From Streptomyces sp. NBC_00459 (GTDB taxonomy: Bacteria; Actinomycetota; Actinomycetes; Streptomycetales; Streptomycetaceae): a DNA stretch of 64,000 nucleotides. The translations under genes were made by a program, and so were the position numbers. Under the pieces are notes generated by a model. It ran no database searches and was not told where the DNA came from. It saw nothing but the letters and a program-made list of their open reading frames with translations. Positions 26,735 through 36,610 of this stretch are shown in pieces. The stretch covers positions 6,696,001 to 6,760,000 of the forward strand of contig NZ_CP107903.1 in the NCBI RefSeq assembly GCF_036013955.1. The letters run 5' to 3'. Each line of letters begins with the position of its first letter. The first letter of the stretch is position 1.

Positions 26735-29700
26735 CCGACATGACGGATCGTCACACGGGGTCCTCGGGCGGCACGTCGACACCCGTGGCCATCGTGGGCA
26801 TGTCGGTGCTGCTGCCCGGCGCTGCCGACCTCGACTCCTACTGGCGGAACCTGCTCGCCGGGACGGACGCCATCACCGACGTACCGGACGGGCGTTGGGA
26901 CGCGGACGCCTACTACCGGCCGGACTCCGCCGGTGGCCGTGCCGTCGCCGACCAGGTGTACTGCCGGCGCGGTGGGTTCGTGGACGGGCTGGCGGAGGTG
27001 GAGGTGACCCGGTTCGGGATCATGCCGAACTCCGTCTCCGGCACCGAGCCCGACCAGCTCATCGCGCTCAACGTGGCCGCCGCGGCCCTCGCCGACGCGG
27101 GCGGCGACGACCACCTTCCCGACCGGCACCGCATCGGCGTGGTCCTCGGCCGGGGCGGCTACCTCACCCCCGGCCTGGTCCGGCTCGACCAGCGGGTCCG
27201 TACGGCCAGTCAACTCGTGCGCACACTCGGTGAGTTGATGCCGGAGCTGGATTCCGCCCAACTCGACCGTGTCCGTACGGCGTTCACGGACCGGCTCGGT
27301 CCCGACAGCCCCGAGTCGGCGATCGGGCTCGTCCCCAACCTCGCCGCCTCCCGGGTCGCCAACCGGCTCGACCTGCGCGGACCCGCGTACACCGTGGACG
27401 CGGCCTGTGCCTCCTCGCTGGTGGCCGTGGACCAGGCGGTGAACGAACTGGCGTCCGGGCGCTGCGACCTGATGCTGGCCGGGGGAGTTCACCACTGCCA
27501 CGACATCACCCTGTGGAGCGTCTTCTCCCAACTCCGCGCCCTCTCGCCCAGCCAGCGCATCCGCCCCTTCCACCGGGGTGCCGACGGCATCCTGATCGGT
27601 GAGGGCACCGGCGTGGTCGTCCTCAAGCGCCTCGCCGACGCCGAGCGCGACGGGGACAGGATCTACGCCGTCATCAGGGGCACCGGCGTGGCCAGCGACG
27701 GCCGCGCCGCCGGGCTCGTCAACCCCGACCCCGGCGGCCAGACCCACGCCGTACGGCAGGCCTGGCGGGCCGCCGGACTCGACCCCGCCCAGCCCGGTTC
27801 GGTCGGCCTGCTGGAGGCCCACGGCACGGCGACCCCCGCCGGTGACGCGGCCGAACTGGCCACACTGGCCGAGGTGTTCGGGCCTCGCGGGAGCGAAGGC
27901 GCGGGCGGTGGCAGTCCGGCCGTGATCGGCTCCGTGAAGTCGATGATCGGGCACACCATGCCCGCCGCCGGGGTCGCCGGCCTGGTCAAGGCCGCCCTCG
28001 CCGTCCACCACGGCATGCTCCTGCCCACCCTGCACTGCGACGACCCGAACCCGGCCCTCGCGGCCACCCGGTTCCGCCCGCTGGACCGGGCGGCGCCCTG
28101 GGAGACCACGGCCGAGCAGCCGGTTCGGCGGGCGGCGGTCAACGCTTTCGGGTTCGGCGGGATCAACGCGCATGTGGTGCTGGAGGAGGCGCCCGGGGCG
28201 CGTGCGAGAAGGGAGGCTTCCCCCGTGCCGTCCCCCCGGCCGACGATGACCGTCGTCGAGCCCGAGCGCGTCCTCCTGCTCGCCGCCGACACCCCCGGGG
28301 CCCTCGCCGCTCTGCTCGACGCGGACGACACGGCCGTACTCGCCACCGGTCTCGACGCCACCCGCGCACATCCGCAGGCCGGGCCCACCCGGCTCGGCAT
28401 CGTCGACCCGACCGCGAAGCGGCTCACGCTGGCACGCCGGGCGGTCGCCAAGGGGCGGACATGGCAGGGCCGTAGCGACGTCTGGTTCCGTCAGGAGCCG
28501 CTACGGGCTGACAGGAAAGGGGAGTTGGGAGATCTGGCATTCGTCTTCCCGGGTCTCGAAGGCGACTTCGAGCCTCGCGTCGACGACATCGCCGCCCACT
28601 TCGGTCTGGACGGTGTACTCCCGGCCGGCGAACGGGCCGAGGTCGGGGACGTGGGCCGGCACGGGTTCGGGGTCGTCGGGGTCGGGCTGCTGCTCGACCG
28701 GGCACTGCGCCGCATGGGCGTCGTCCCCGACGCGGTGGCCGGGCACAGCGTCGGCGAGTGGACGGCGATGGCGGCAGCCGGGCTGTACGACGGCGACGAG
28801 GTCGGGGCCTTCATGGCGACCTTCGACCCCGACACGGTGAGCGTGCCGGGGCTTGCGTTCGGGGCACTCGGCGCGTCCGCCGAACGGGTTCTCGCGGCCC
28901 TCGCCGAGGAGGACTGGGCGGACGCCGGGATCGTGCTCTCGCACGACAACGCGCCGAGCCAGTCGATGGTGTGCGGCCCGGACACGGCGGTCGAGAAGTT
29001 CGTCCGGGCGTTCCGTGCCCGGGGTGTGCTCAGCCAGGTGCTGCCCTTCCGGTCCGGCTTCCACACACCGATGCTGGCGCCCTACCTGGCCCCGATCGAG
29101 CAGGCCGCGAGCCGCTTCCGGCTCAGGGCCCCGACGGTTCCGGTCTGGTCGGGGACGACGGCGGCGCCCTTCCCGGCGGGCGAGTCGGCGGTGCGTGAGC
29201 TGTTCGTACGGCATCTGCTGGAACCGGTGCGCTTCCGGCAGCTGGTCGAGGCGATGTACGCGGCCGGACACCGGACCTTCATCCAGGTCGGCACCGGCCA
29301 GCTCGGCTCGCTCATCGGCGACACGCTGGCGGGGCGCGATCATCTGGTCGTCGCCGCCAACTCCCCGCACCGCGACGGGCTGGCGCAACTCCGGCGCGTG
29401 GCAACGGCGTTGTGGGTGTCCGGCCGAGCGATGGTGCCGGCGCTGCCGGTTGGCGGCGTCGGCAACTCCGCTCCCCACACTGCCGGTCCCTCCGACCGCT
29501 CCACGGATCAGGCCCGCGCGACGGCCTCCGTGCGGGGGGACCGGCCGTCCCGACGACCGCCCGTCCGCCTCGACCTGGGCGGCGCCCTCGTCTCCCTCGA
29601 CGAGGAGACCCTCACGCGACTGCGTGCGGAACTGGGTTCGGGACTGAGTCTCGCCGGGCCCGCCGTCGCTGGGGCGGCGGTTCAACGGAGGCGTGCCGCT

Positions 29701-31824
29701 GGGGTGTTGGGCGTCACGGAGGCACCCGGTACTGCCGGACTCCCGGGCGCCGCCGCGCTGACGTCGTCGCTGGACGCGCTCGCAGGCCGCTTCCCGGCCG
29801 CCGCCGAACTCGGCGCCCTGCTCCGGGAGACGGCGGACACGGCCGCCGAGCTGATCGGCGCGGGCCACCGCCGTCCGGGTTCCGCCGCGGCCTACACCGG
29901 GGGTGCCGCGCTGGATCCGGGCGGCTCCAGCGCGTTCGCCGGGGATCCCCGGCAGGCCTCCGCGACGGCCGCCGAGGCTTCGCGGCAGGTGACAGTGTCG
30001 CCCGTCGGCGTTTCCCGGCAAACCCCTTCGCTACCCGCCGGGGCTTCTCCCCAGCGCTACGGCACGCCCACCGGCCGCTCCGCATCGCCCGCCACCAGCC
30101 CGGCACCTCGGTCCCCGCTTCCGCGCCCCCGGTCAACCGCCCCTGGCGCCGCGCCACTTACCCCGACACCGCCCGCCGAGGCTGCCCCACCCCCCTGGCG
30201 CACCACGGTCCGCGTCTCCCCGGACACCATGCCGTACCTCCTCGACCACTGCTTCTTCCCGCAGCGTGCCGACTGGCCCGACGTGGCCGACCGGTGGCCG
30301 GTGGTCCCGGCGACGACGATCGTGCAGCACATGATGGACGAGGCCCAGCGAGCGGCGGAACAGACCCAACCGGGAACCCGAGCCGTGGCCGTGGCCGTCC
30401 ACGGCGCCCGCTTCGACCAGTGGCTCACCGCCACCCCGCCCCGCGACGTGGAGGTGACAGTCGCCTCCGTCCCCACGGCCTCCACCCACCGCGCCGTCTC
30501 CTTCGGTCCCCGAGCCCGAGCCACCGTCGAACTCTCCGCCCGATACCCGGAGTCGGCGGTCCGCCCGACCCCCTGGCCCATCGACCCCACCACCGAACGC
30601 ACCCCCGACCACACCGCCGCCCAGCTCTACGCCGAGCGCTGGATGTTCCACGGCCCGGCCTTCCAGGGGGTCACCGAACTCACCGCGATGGGCGAGGCAC
30701 ACGTACGGGGAGTCATCACGACCCCGCCCGCGCCCGGCTCGCTCCTCGACAACGTCGGGCAGATCCTCGGGTACTGGATCATGGCGACGCGCACCGAACG
30801 GACGGTCGTGTTCCCGGTCGGGATGCGGGAGATGAGGTTCTACGGGCAGCACCCCGAACCCGGCACCGAGGTCGACTGCTTCGTCCGGATCACCTCGCTC
30901 ACCGACACCGTCCTCGAAGCCGACGTCCAACTGACCGTCGGCGGCCGGGTCTGGGCCGTGCTCAGCGGCTGGCAGGACCGGCGCTTCGACAACGACCCGC
31001 AGACCAGGCCCGTCGAACGCTTCCCCGGCCGCAACACCCTCTCCCAGGCCCGGCCGGGCGCCTGGGTACTGCTCCACGAACGCTGGCCCGACCTCGCCTC
31101 GCGCGACCTCATCATGCGCAACTCCCTCGGCGGAGAGGAACGTTCGCAGTACGAGCGGCACGCGCCCCGAGGCCGCAGACAGTGGCTGCTCGGCCGGATC
31201 GCCGCCAAGGACGCGGTACGCAGGTGGCTCTGGGACCACGAGGGCGAGGGGGAGGTGTTCCCGGCCGAGATCCAGGTGCACAACGACGCGACCGGGCGGC
31301 CGTACGTCACCGGGCTGCACGGCCGGCACCTGCCCCCGCTGGACGTCTCGCTGGCCCACCGCGCCGAGGCGGGCGTGGCGATCGTACGACCTCGTCGACC
31401 CGGTTCCACGCCCGGTTCCATGCCAGGCACCGGGCCCGGTATCGACATCGAGGAGGTCGTCGACCGGGACGCCTCGACCCTGACCACCGCCCTCGGACCG
31501 GCCGAACTCACGCTGCTCCGGGCCAGGTCGGCGGCCACCGGCGATTCCGAGTCGCTCTGGTTCACCCGCTTCTGGGCCGCCAAGGAAGCGGTCGCCAAGG
31601 CGGAGGGCACCGGATTCGAGGGCCGGCCAAGGGACTTCGCGGTACGGGAGGCCACGGACGAGGGCGACCGGCTCACCGTCTCCGGGCGGCTCGCACCCGT
31701 CTACACCGTGCACTGCGAGCAGACGGGCAATCCCCCCGGCCTGCCGGACAGAGAGTACGTCGTGGCCTGGACAACCGGATCGGCCCAGGAAGTCACAGCA
31801 GAAGAAGGGGAGTTGGAGCGATGA
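26731..31824 (+). CDS. PUFA-synthase/hglE-like megasynthase 2: KS-AT-DH-PPTase
   Basis: A 1697-residue protein; the GTG at 26731 overlaps the previous stop (GTGA), with an ATG three codons later as alternative. Domains: KS (about 16-487; Cys226 in DAACASS, EAHGTAT, GHTMPAAG); AT (about 600-880; GHSVGEW, Ser673); a ~270-residue Pro/Ala/Ser-rich linker; a double-hotdog dehydratase (about 1165-1420; His1173 in LDHCFFP, Asp1340 in LLDNVGQ); and a C-terminal 4'-phosphopantetheinyl transferase (GIDIEEV with Asp1572 and Glu1574; WAAKEAVAK near 1616). The fused PPTase can activate the ACPs of this system in place of a separate PfaE. It supplies the dehydration step missing from synthase 1; the KS may play the PfaC-like condensing or chain-length role. 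The 3' end overlaps the ACP gene (ATGA). Confidence 0.92.
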   Translation: MTDMTDRHTGSSGGTSTPVAIVGMSVLLPGAADLDSYWRNLLAGTDAITDVPDGRWDADAYYRPDSAGGRAVADQVYCRRGGFVDGLAEVEVTRFGIMPNSVSGTEPDQLIALNVAAAALADAGGDDHLPDRHRIGVVLGRGGYLTPGLVRLDQRVRTASQLVRTLGELMPELDSAQLDRVRTAFTDRLGPDSPESAIGLVPNLAASRVANRLDLRGPAYTVDAACASSLVAVDQAVNELASGRCDLMLAGGVHHCHDITLWSVFSQLRALSPSQRIRPFHRGADGILIGEGTGVVVLKRLADAERDGDRIYAVIRGTGVASDGRAAGLVNPDPGGQTHAVRQAWRAAGLDPAQPGSVGLLEAHGTATPAGDAAELATLAEVFGPRGSEGAGGGSPAVIGSVKSMIGHTMPAAGVAGLVKAALAVHHGMLLPTLHCDDPNPALAATRFRPLDRAAPWETTAEQPVRRAAVNAFGFGGINAHVVLEEAPGARARREASPVPSPRPTMTVVEPERVLLLAADTPGALAALLDADDTAVLATGLDATRAHPQAGPTRLGIVDPTAKRLTLARRAVAKGRTWQGRSDVWFRQEPLRADRKGELGDLAFVFPGLEGDFEPRVDDIAAHFGLDGVLPAGERAEVGDVGRHGFGVVGVGLLLDRALRRMGVVPDAVAGHSVGEWTAMAAAGLYDGDEVGAFMATFDPDTVSVPGLAFGALGASAERVLAALAEEDWADAGIVLSHDNAPSQSMVCGPDTAVEKFVRAFRARGVLSQVLPFRSGFHTPMLAPYLAPIEQAASRFRLRAPTVPVWSGTTAAPFPAGESAVRELFVRHLLEPVRFRQLVEAMYAAGHRTFIQVGTGQLGSLIGDTLAGRDHLVVAANSPHRDGLAQLRRVATALWVSGRAMVPALPVGGVGNSAPHTAGPSDRSTDQARATASVRGDRPSRRPPVRLDLGGALVSLDEETLTRLRAELGSGLSLAGPAVAGAAVQRRRAAGVLGVTEAPGTAGLPGAAALTSSLDALAGRFPAAAELGALLRETADTAAELIGAGHRRPGSAAAYTGGAALDPGGSSAFAGDPRQASATAAEASRQVTVSPVGVSRQTPSLPAGASPQRYGTPTGRSASPATSPAPRSPLPRPRSTAPGAAPLTPTPPAEAAPPPWRTTVRVSPDTMPYLLDHCFFPQRADWPDVADRWPVVPATTIVQHMMDEAQRAAEQTQPGTRAVAVAVHGARFDQWLTATPPRDVEVTVASVPTASTHRAVSFGPRARATVELSARYPESAVRPTPWPIDPTTERTPDHTAAQLYAERWMFHGPAFQGVTELTAMGEAHVRGVITTPPAPGSLLDNVGQILGYWIMATRTERTVVFPVGMREMRFYGQHPEPGTEVDCFVRITSLTDTVLEADVQLTVGGRVWAVLSGWQDRRFDNDPQTRPVERFPGRNTLSQARPGAWVLLHERWPDLASRDLIMRNSLGGEERSQYERHAPRGRRQWLLGRIAAKDAVRRWLWDHEGEGEVFPAEIQVHNDATGRPYVTGLHGRHLPPLDVSLAHRAEAGVAIVRPRRPGSTPGSMPGTGPGIDIEEVVDRDASTLTTALGPAELTLLRARSAATGDSESLWFTRFWAAKEAVAKAEGTGFEGRPRDFAVREATDEGDRLTVSGRLAPVYTVHCEQTGNPPGLPDREYVVAWTTGSAQEVTAEEGELER

Positions 31825-32144
31825 GTAGCCTCAACGGGCAAAGGATCGGAACCGTCGGCGAGGAGGCCGTGCTCGCCGACGTCAGGGGCATGCTCGCGAC
31901 CCTCCTCGACGAGTACGGCATCGACGACGTCGAGATCCGTATGGACACCACCTTCAACCGCGACCTGGAGCTGGAGAGCATCGACCTGGTGACCCTGGCC
32001 GGGCTGCTGGAGGAGAGGTACGGCAACCGGGTCAACTTCGCCGAGTTCCTGGCCGGGATGGACTTCGACGAGATCATCGAACTCACCGTCGGGCGGCTCG
32101 TCGAGCACGTCGTCGCCAGCCTCAAAGCGGCGGAGGCGAACTGA
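31821..32144 (+). CDS. Free-standing acyl carrier protein
   Basis: A 107-residue carrier protein coupled (ATGA) to synthase 2. The phosphopantetheine serine is Ser53 in DLELESIDLV, with the usual acidic helix (LAGLLEERYG) after it. It differs from the SVDSIKR-type ACPs inside synthase 1 and looks more like carriers that accept a finished chain for transfer. A role shuttling the acyl chain to a release or transfer enzyme is inferred from position, between the synthase and the hydrolase/glycosyltransferase genes. Confidence 0.88.
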   Translation: MSSLNGQRIGTVGEEAVLADVRGMLATLLDEYGIDDVEIRMDTTFNRDLELESIDLVTLAGLLEERYGNRVNFAEFLAGMDFDEIIELTVGRLVEHVVASLKAAEAN

Positions 32145-32146
32145 CC

Positions 32147-32974
32147 ATGGGACACGTCGACATCGGCGGCGGTCTGCGACTGCACGCCCAGCGCATCGGC
32201 CCGCGCGGCGGACGGCCGGTCACCGCGACCGCCGTACTCGTGCACGGCCTGCTCACCGACAGTCTGGCCAGCTACTACTTCACCGTGGCACCGGCGTTCG
32301 CCGCCTCCGGCATCGATGTCGTCATGTACGACCTGCGTGGCCACGGCCGCTCCACCCGCCCCGCCACCGGCTACACCCTCGACGACAACATCGACGACCT
32401 GGAGGCCCTCCTCGACCGCCTTGAGGTGACCGGACCGGTCCATCTCGTCGGCAACTCCTACGGTGGGACAGTCGCGTTCGGATACGCGGCCCGCCATCCC
32501 GAGCGCGCCGCCAGTGTCTCCCTCATCGAGTCGGAACCGGCCACCGCCGCCTGGGCGGGCAAACTCGACGGCATCCTCGGCCGGGTCATGCACGAACTCG
32601 CCCACAACGAGGCCGACGCCATCGCCTGGATCACCGCCAACCGCAGCCAGAACACCGCCCGCCTCGCCAAGGGCGCCGCCCGGCTGGCCCGCGAGACCAC
32701 CCTCGCCCAGGACATCCCGGCCAGCCGCGTACTGACCGAGGGCGAGATAACGTCCGTACGCTGCCCGGTACTTGGCGTGTACGGGGGCGACTCGGACCTC
32801 GCCGAGCTGGCACCCTGGATGGAGTCCGTGCTGCCCGACTGCCGGACTGTCGTCGTGCCGGGGCACGAACACTCGGTGCTGGTCGAGGCGTCGGGCACGG
32901 TCGGTGGGCACATCCTGTCTCTCATCCTCGGTGCGACCGTTCCGGTGCAGCTGGCGGGGGCGGAAGCGCGGTGA
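32147..32974 (+). CDS. Alpha/beta hydrolase (possible chain-release or acyltransfer enzyme)
   Basis: A 275-residue alpha/beta-hydrolase fold protein starting 2 bp after the ACP stop. The oxyanion region is LVHGLLTD, the nucleophile elbow is GNSYGG (Ser near 103), the acid Asp is in YGGDSDLAEL, and the His is in GHEHSVLVE. It lacks a signal peptide. Because neither megasynthase has a thioesterase domain, it is the best candidate for releasing the chain. Its stop overlaps the glycosyltransferase start (GTGA). Confidence 0.85.
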   Translation: MGHVDIGGGLRLHAQRIGPRGGRPVTATAVLVHGLLTDSLASYYFTVAPAFAASGIDVVMYDLRGHGRSTRPATGYTLDDNIDDLEALLDRLEVTGPVHLVGNSYGGTVAFGYAARHPERAASVSLIESEPATAAWAGKLDGILGRVMHELAHNEADAIAWITANRSQNTARLAKGAARLARETTLAQDIPASRVLTEGEITSVRCPVLGVYGGDSDLAELAPWMESVLPDCRTVVVPGHEHSVLVEASGTVGGHILSLILGATVPVQLAGAEAR

Positions 32975-34176
32975 GCCGGTTCCTGTTCGTCGTGCCGCCG
33001 CTCGTCGGACACATCAACCCGGCCGTCGGGGTGGCCGCCGAACTCGCCTCGCGGGGCCACGAGTCGGCCTGGGCGTGCGCCGATCCGGGACTCGTACGAC
33101 GGCTCGCCGGGGTGGACACCACCGTGTTCCCGTGCGCCGGGCCCGTCCCCGGCTCCGGTGTCGGCGTACGGCCACCGGACATGCGGGGGCCCGAGGCGCT
33201 GAAGTTCCTCTGGGAACGGTTCCTCGCCCCCCTCGCCGAGGAGATGGCGCCCGGAGTCGTCGCCGCCGTGCGGGAGTTCGGGCCGGACGTCGTCGTCGCC
33301 GACCAACAGGCCCTCGCCGGCGGCCTGGTCGCCGAGCGGCTGGGCCTGCCGTGGGCCACCTCGGCCACCACCTCCGCCGAGTTCACCGACGTACTGTCCG
33401 GCATGCCCAAGGTCGCCGAGTGGCTGGACGAGCTGCTCATGGGCCTCCGCAGCCGCGTCGGCGACAGCACGGGCACCGCCGATCCGCGGTTCTCCCCGCA
33501 CCTCGTACTCGCCTTCAGCACACCGGAGTTCGTCGGCCCGGACGCCCGGACGGGCGACCAGATCCGGTACGTCGGCCCGTCCGTCGCCGACCGGCCCGCC
33601 CCGCCCGGCTTCCCCTGGGACTGGCTCGACCCCGCCCGCCCCACGGTCCTCGTGACCCTCGGTACCGCCAACACCGATGTCGGTGAACGCTTCCTGACCG
33701 AGTGTCGGGCTGCCGTACGCGAGCGGGCGGACCGGATGCAGACGGTGATCGTCGACCCGGCGGGCGTACTCGGCGGCACCCCGGGCGGGGAGGACGACAA
33801 AGGTGTGCTGATCGTTCCTTCCGTCCCCCAACTCCCGCTCCTCGAACGGGTCGACGCCGTCGTCTGCCATGCCGGGCACAACACCGTGTGCGAGGCGCTC
33901 TGGCACGGGGTGCCGCTCGTCGTCGCGCCCATCCGGGACGACCAGCCCGTGGTCGCCGGGCAGGTCGCGGCGGCCGGGGCGGGTATCCGGGTGCGGTTCG
34001 GCCGGGTCACCGCGCCGAAACTGGGCGCCGCGATCGACGCCGTACTGCACGAGCCCGGATACCGCTTCGCGGCGGGCCGGATCCGCACCGCGTTCCGGGC
34101 CGCCGGAGGTGCCTCCGCTGCGGCCACCCATCTTGAGCAACTCGCCATCGGCGCGCCCGCCAAGGAGACGGTATGA
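32971..34176 (+). CDS. GT1-family glycosyltransferase (UGT/MGT type)
   Basis: A 401-residue GT-B enzyme, GTG start overlapping the previous stop. The N-terminal acceptor domain opens with FLFVVPPLVGHINP; the C-terminal nucleotide-sugar motif is CHAGHNTVCEALWHGVP with the downstream DDQPVVAGQVA. This family moves sugars to lipophilic acceptors (polyketides, sterols, hydroxy lipids). In this operon the expected acceptor is the hydroxylated product of the synthases, giving a glycolipid. The sugar donor cannot be told from sequence, and no sugar biosynthesis genes are nearby, so a common UDP-sugar is likely. Confidence 0.9.
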   Translation: MSRFLFVVPPLVGHINPAVGVAAELASRGHESAWACADPGLVRRLAGVDTTVFPCAGPVPGSGVGVRPPDMRGPEALKFLWERFLAPLAEEMAPGVVAAVREFGPDVVVADQQALAGGLVAERLGLPWATSATTSAEFTDVLSGMPKVAEWLDELLMGLRSRVGDSTGTADPRFSPHLVLAFSTPEFVGPDARTGDQIRYVGPSVADRPAPPGFPWDWLDPARPTVLVTLGTANTDVGERFLTECRAAVRERADRMQTVIVDPAGVLGGTPGGEDDKGVLIVPSVPQLPLLERVDAVVCHAGHNTVCEALWHGVPLVVAPIRDDQPVVAGQVAAAGAGIRVRFGRVTAPKLGAAIDAVLHEPGYRFAAGRIRTAFRAAGGASAAATHLEQLAIGAPAKETV

Positions 34177-35291
34177 GTGACGACGAGCACGAGCACGAGG
34201 CCGACGCACCGACAGCACCGGAAGGCCGGCCCACCCCGACCCGCAACGAGCAGGTCGCAGCCCTCCGGCCCACGTACCAGGGCGACCTCGCCTTCGGCCT
34301 CGACCGGTTCTTCGAACCCCCGCGCACCAGCTGCCCCTGGTGCGGATCCGCCCGGCTGGAGACGCGGCTGCGGACCACCGACCTGCTCCAGCACAAGCCC
34401 GGACGGTTCGTGCTCGACCGCTGCCAGGACTGTCGGCACACCTTCCAGAACCCCCGGCTCAGCGCGGCCGGACTGGAGTTCTACTACCGCGACTTCTACG
34501 ACGGACTCGGCGAGAAGCAGCTCGGCAACACCTTCGCGAGCCGCACCAAGATGTACGAGCAGCGGGCCCGGGCCCTGCTGCCCTTCGACGACTCGCCCAA
34601 GAACTGGCTCGACGTAGGCACCGGCCACGGCCACTTCTGCGAGTCGGCCCGGGTCGTCCACCCCGGCACGACCTTCGACGGGCTCGACTTCACCGACGGC
34701 GCCGAACTCGCCGAGCGGGCGGGGCGCGTCGAGCGCGGCTACCGGGGCAGCTTCACCGAGCTGGCCCCCGAACTGGCCGCCCGTTACGACGTCGTCAGCA
34801 TGTTCCACTACCTGGAGCACAGCACCGAGCCGCCTCGCGAACTGGAGGCCGCGCGGCAGGCCATCCGTCCCGGCGGACACCTGGTGATCGAGGTCCCCGA
34901 CCCCGACAGCCGTTACGCCCGGCTGCTCGGCCGTTGGTGGCTGCCCTGGCTCCAGCCGCAGCACCTGCACTTCGTCCCCGTCGACAACCTCCGGCGACGG
35001 CTCACCGATCTGGGCTTCACCGTGGTCCTGGAGCAGCACGCCGAGCCGCACGACCCCGTCGACCTGCTCGCCGCCGTCTGGCTGGCCCTCGACAACGCCG
35101 CCCCGCGCGACAACCTCCCGTGGCTGCCGCACCCCCCGAACGCCCTGCGCCGCACGCTGCGCGGAGCCCTGCTGCTGGCCGGCGTCCCGGCGCTGATCCT
35201 GGGCACCCTGCTGGACCGCTTCGCCGTGCGGCCGGTCTCCCACCGCCTGGGCGTGTCCAACGCGTACCGTCTGGTGGCCCGCAGGGACTGA
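34173..35291 (+). CDS. SAM methyltransferase with N-terminal zinc ribbon
   Basis: A 372-residue protein coupled (ATGA) to the glycosyltransferase. An N-terminal four-cysteine zinc ribbon (CPWCGS ... CQDCRH, about 50-90) precedes a class I methyltransferase domain with SAM loop WLDVGTGHGHF and motif YDVVSMFHYLEHS. The C-terminus has a hydrophobic segment (GALLLAGVPALILGTLLDRF), suggesting membrane contact. Zinc-ribbon methyltransferases of this layout often modify sugars or lipids. Here it probably methylates the sugar or acyl part of the cluster product. Confidence 0.85.
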   Translation: MSDDEHEHEADAPTAPEGRPTPTRNEQVAALRPTYQGDLAFGLDRFFEPPRTSCPWCGSARLETRLRTTDLLQHKPGRFVLDRCQDCRHTFQNPRLSAAGLEFYYRDFYDGLGEKQLGNTFASRTKMYEQRARALLPFDDSPKNWLDVGTGHGHFCESARVVHPGTTFDGLDFTDGAELAERAGRVERGYRGSFTELAPELAARYDVVSMFHYLEHSTEPPRELEAARQAIRPGGHLVIEVPDPDSRYARLLGRWWLPWLQPQHLHFVPVDNLRRRLTDLGFTVVLEQHAEPHDPVDLLAAVWLALDNAAPRDNLPWLPHPPNALRRTLRGALLLAGVPALILGTLLDRFAVRPVSHRLGVSNAYRLVARRD

Positions 35292-35302
35292 ACCCGAGTG
35301 CG

Positions 35303-36346
35303 CTACAGCACCTTGGCGCGCACCAGCATGGACAGCACGAGGGCGCCCGGAAGCAGTGGCAGCCAGACCGTCAGGACGCGGAAGCCGACGACGGTCGCGG
35401 CGGCCAGCGACATCGGGGCGCCCATAGCCGCCAGCGTGAACACCAGGGCCGCGTCGACGGGACCGATCCCGGCCGGCGCGGGCACGGCGCCGACAGCGGC
35501 GCTCGCGGCGAGGTAGGCGAAGACCACGTCCGGCCAGGCGATCGGCAGTCCGAGCGAGGCCCCGACGCTGGCCAGCACCGCCGCCTGGCAGAGCGAGAAG
35601 CCCGCGGCACCGCCCCAGAGCGCGGCGACGCGGACCGGCCGGGTGTGCAGCCGCCGTGCGTCGGTCAGGGCCGTGCGCAGACCTTCGAGCAGGGGGCGCC
35701 GCAGCGGACGTACGAGGGCCAGAACCAGCGTCACGACGATCACCGTGGCGACCACGCCCACGACGATGGGCAGCAGTGTCCCCTGGTCCGGAAGGAGGTC
35801 GGCGGTGGCCAGGGAGGTCGGGAAGGTGGCCAGGAGCGCGAGGATCAACAGGAGCTTCGCCACCGGTTTGACCAGTGAGTACAGGGCGAGGGAAGCGGTG
35901 GCCCGGGCCAGCGGGATGCCACGGCCGGTCAGGAAGCGCAGGGTGACGGCGTGGGCGCCGAGACCGGCCGGCAGGACGTTGTTCGCGGCCCCGGCGGCGA
36001 ACTGCGAGGCCAGCAGCAGCCCGGGCGGCAGCCGCTCCGGGATCGCCCCCTGCCGGGCGAAGGCGGCGGACACCCAGCACAGGAGCGTGAACGCGCCCCC
36101 GATCGCCAGCCACCCGGGGTCGGCGGTGGTGAGCTGCCGGGCGCCGTCGTGCAGAACCTGCCAGTTGTCCGCCGCCCAGACCCCGATGAGCAGGAGCGGC
36201 AGCAGACAGAGCACCCGGCGGGCATGCCGGGCACCGGGGATCCGGCGAAAGCGGGAGACCGCGGAAGGACGGTCCGGGGTGCCCAGGGGAGAGGGCTGGA
36301 CCGTCGGAGCGGGCGGGGCTATGGGAACTATCGGCAATGAGGACAC
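35303..36346 (-). CDS. Flippase-like integral membrane protein (UPF0104/LPG-synthase TM type)
   Basis: About 347 residues from a GTG at 36346 (start uncertain; the frame stays open to 36499). Seven to eight hydrophobic helices follow a ~40-residue basic N-terminus. Segments such as AAGAANNVLPAGLGAHAVTLRFL and AVGAVPAPAGIGPVDAALVF are typical of the UPF0104/MprF N-terminal flippase family. Known relatives translocate or modify polyprenyl/phospho-lipid species. It is convergent with the methyltransferase gene, 11 bp apart, and may move the cluster's lipid across the membrane, though it could also belong to unrelated lipid metabolism. Confidence 0.82.
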   Translation of the reverse strand: MSSLPIVPIAPPAPTVQPSPLGTPDRPSAVSRFRRIPGARHARRVLCLLPLLLIGVWAADNWQVLHDGARQLTTADPGWLAIGGAFTLLCWVSAAFARQGAIPERLPPGLLLASQFAAGAANNVLPAGLGAHAVTLRFLTGRGIPLARATASLALYSLVKPVAKLLLILALLATFPTSLATADLLPDQGTLLPIVVGVVATVIVVTLVLALVRPLRRPLLEGLRTALTDARRLHTRPVRVAALWGGAAGFSLCQAAVLASVGASLGLPIAWPDVVFAYLAASAAVGAVPAPAGIGPVDAALVFTLAAMGAPMSLAAATVVGFRVLTVWLPLLPGALVLSMLVRAKVL

Positions 36347-36610
36347 AGCGCGCGTCGTCCTTCCGCGTGGCGCCCACGCGGAACGGGGCGGACGGGGGGA
36401 AATGAAGAGCGAGGCAAGCGGGACAGCAGGAGCGTTCCCAGTCCGCGTGACGGGGTGGTGTCCAGGAACAGAAGGGGTGAGGGCGGACGGGTGACACAAA
36501 TGATGCCTGCATCTTTATTTACGGAGTCTCCCCCCGTAACCGCCGGTCGATGCCCCAATCGTGAGCCGGATCACATGCGTGGGCTTCTGGACCTGGCTGA
36601 CCTGGCGTGC

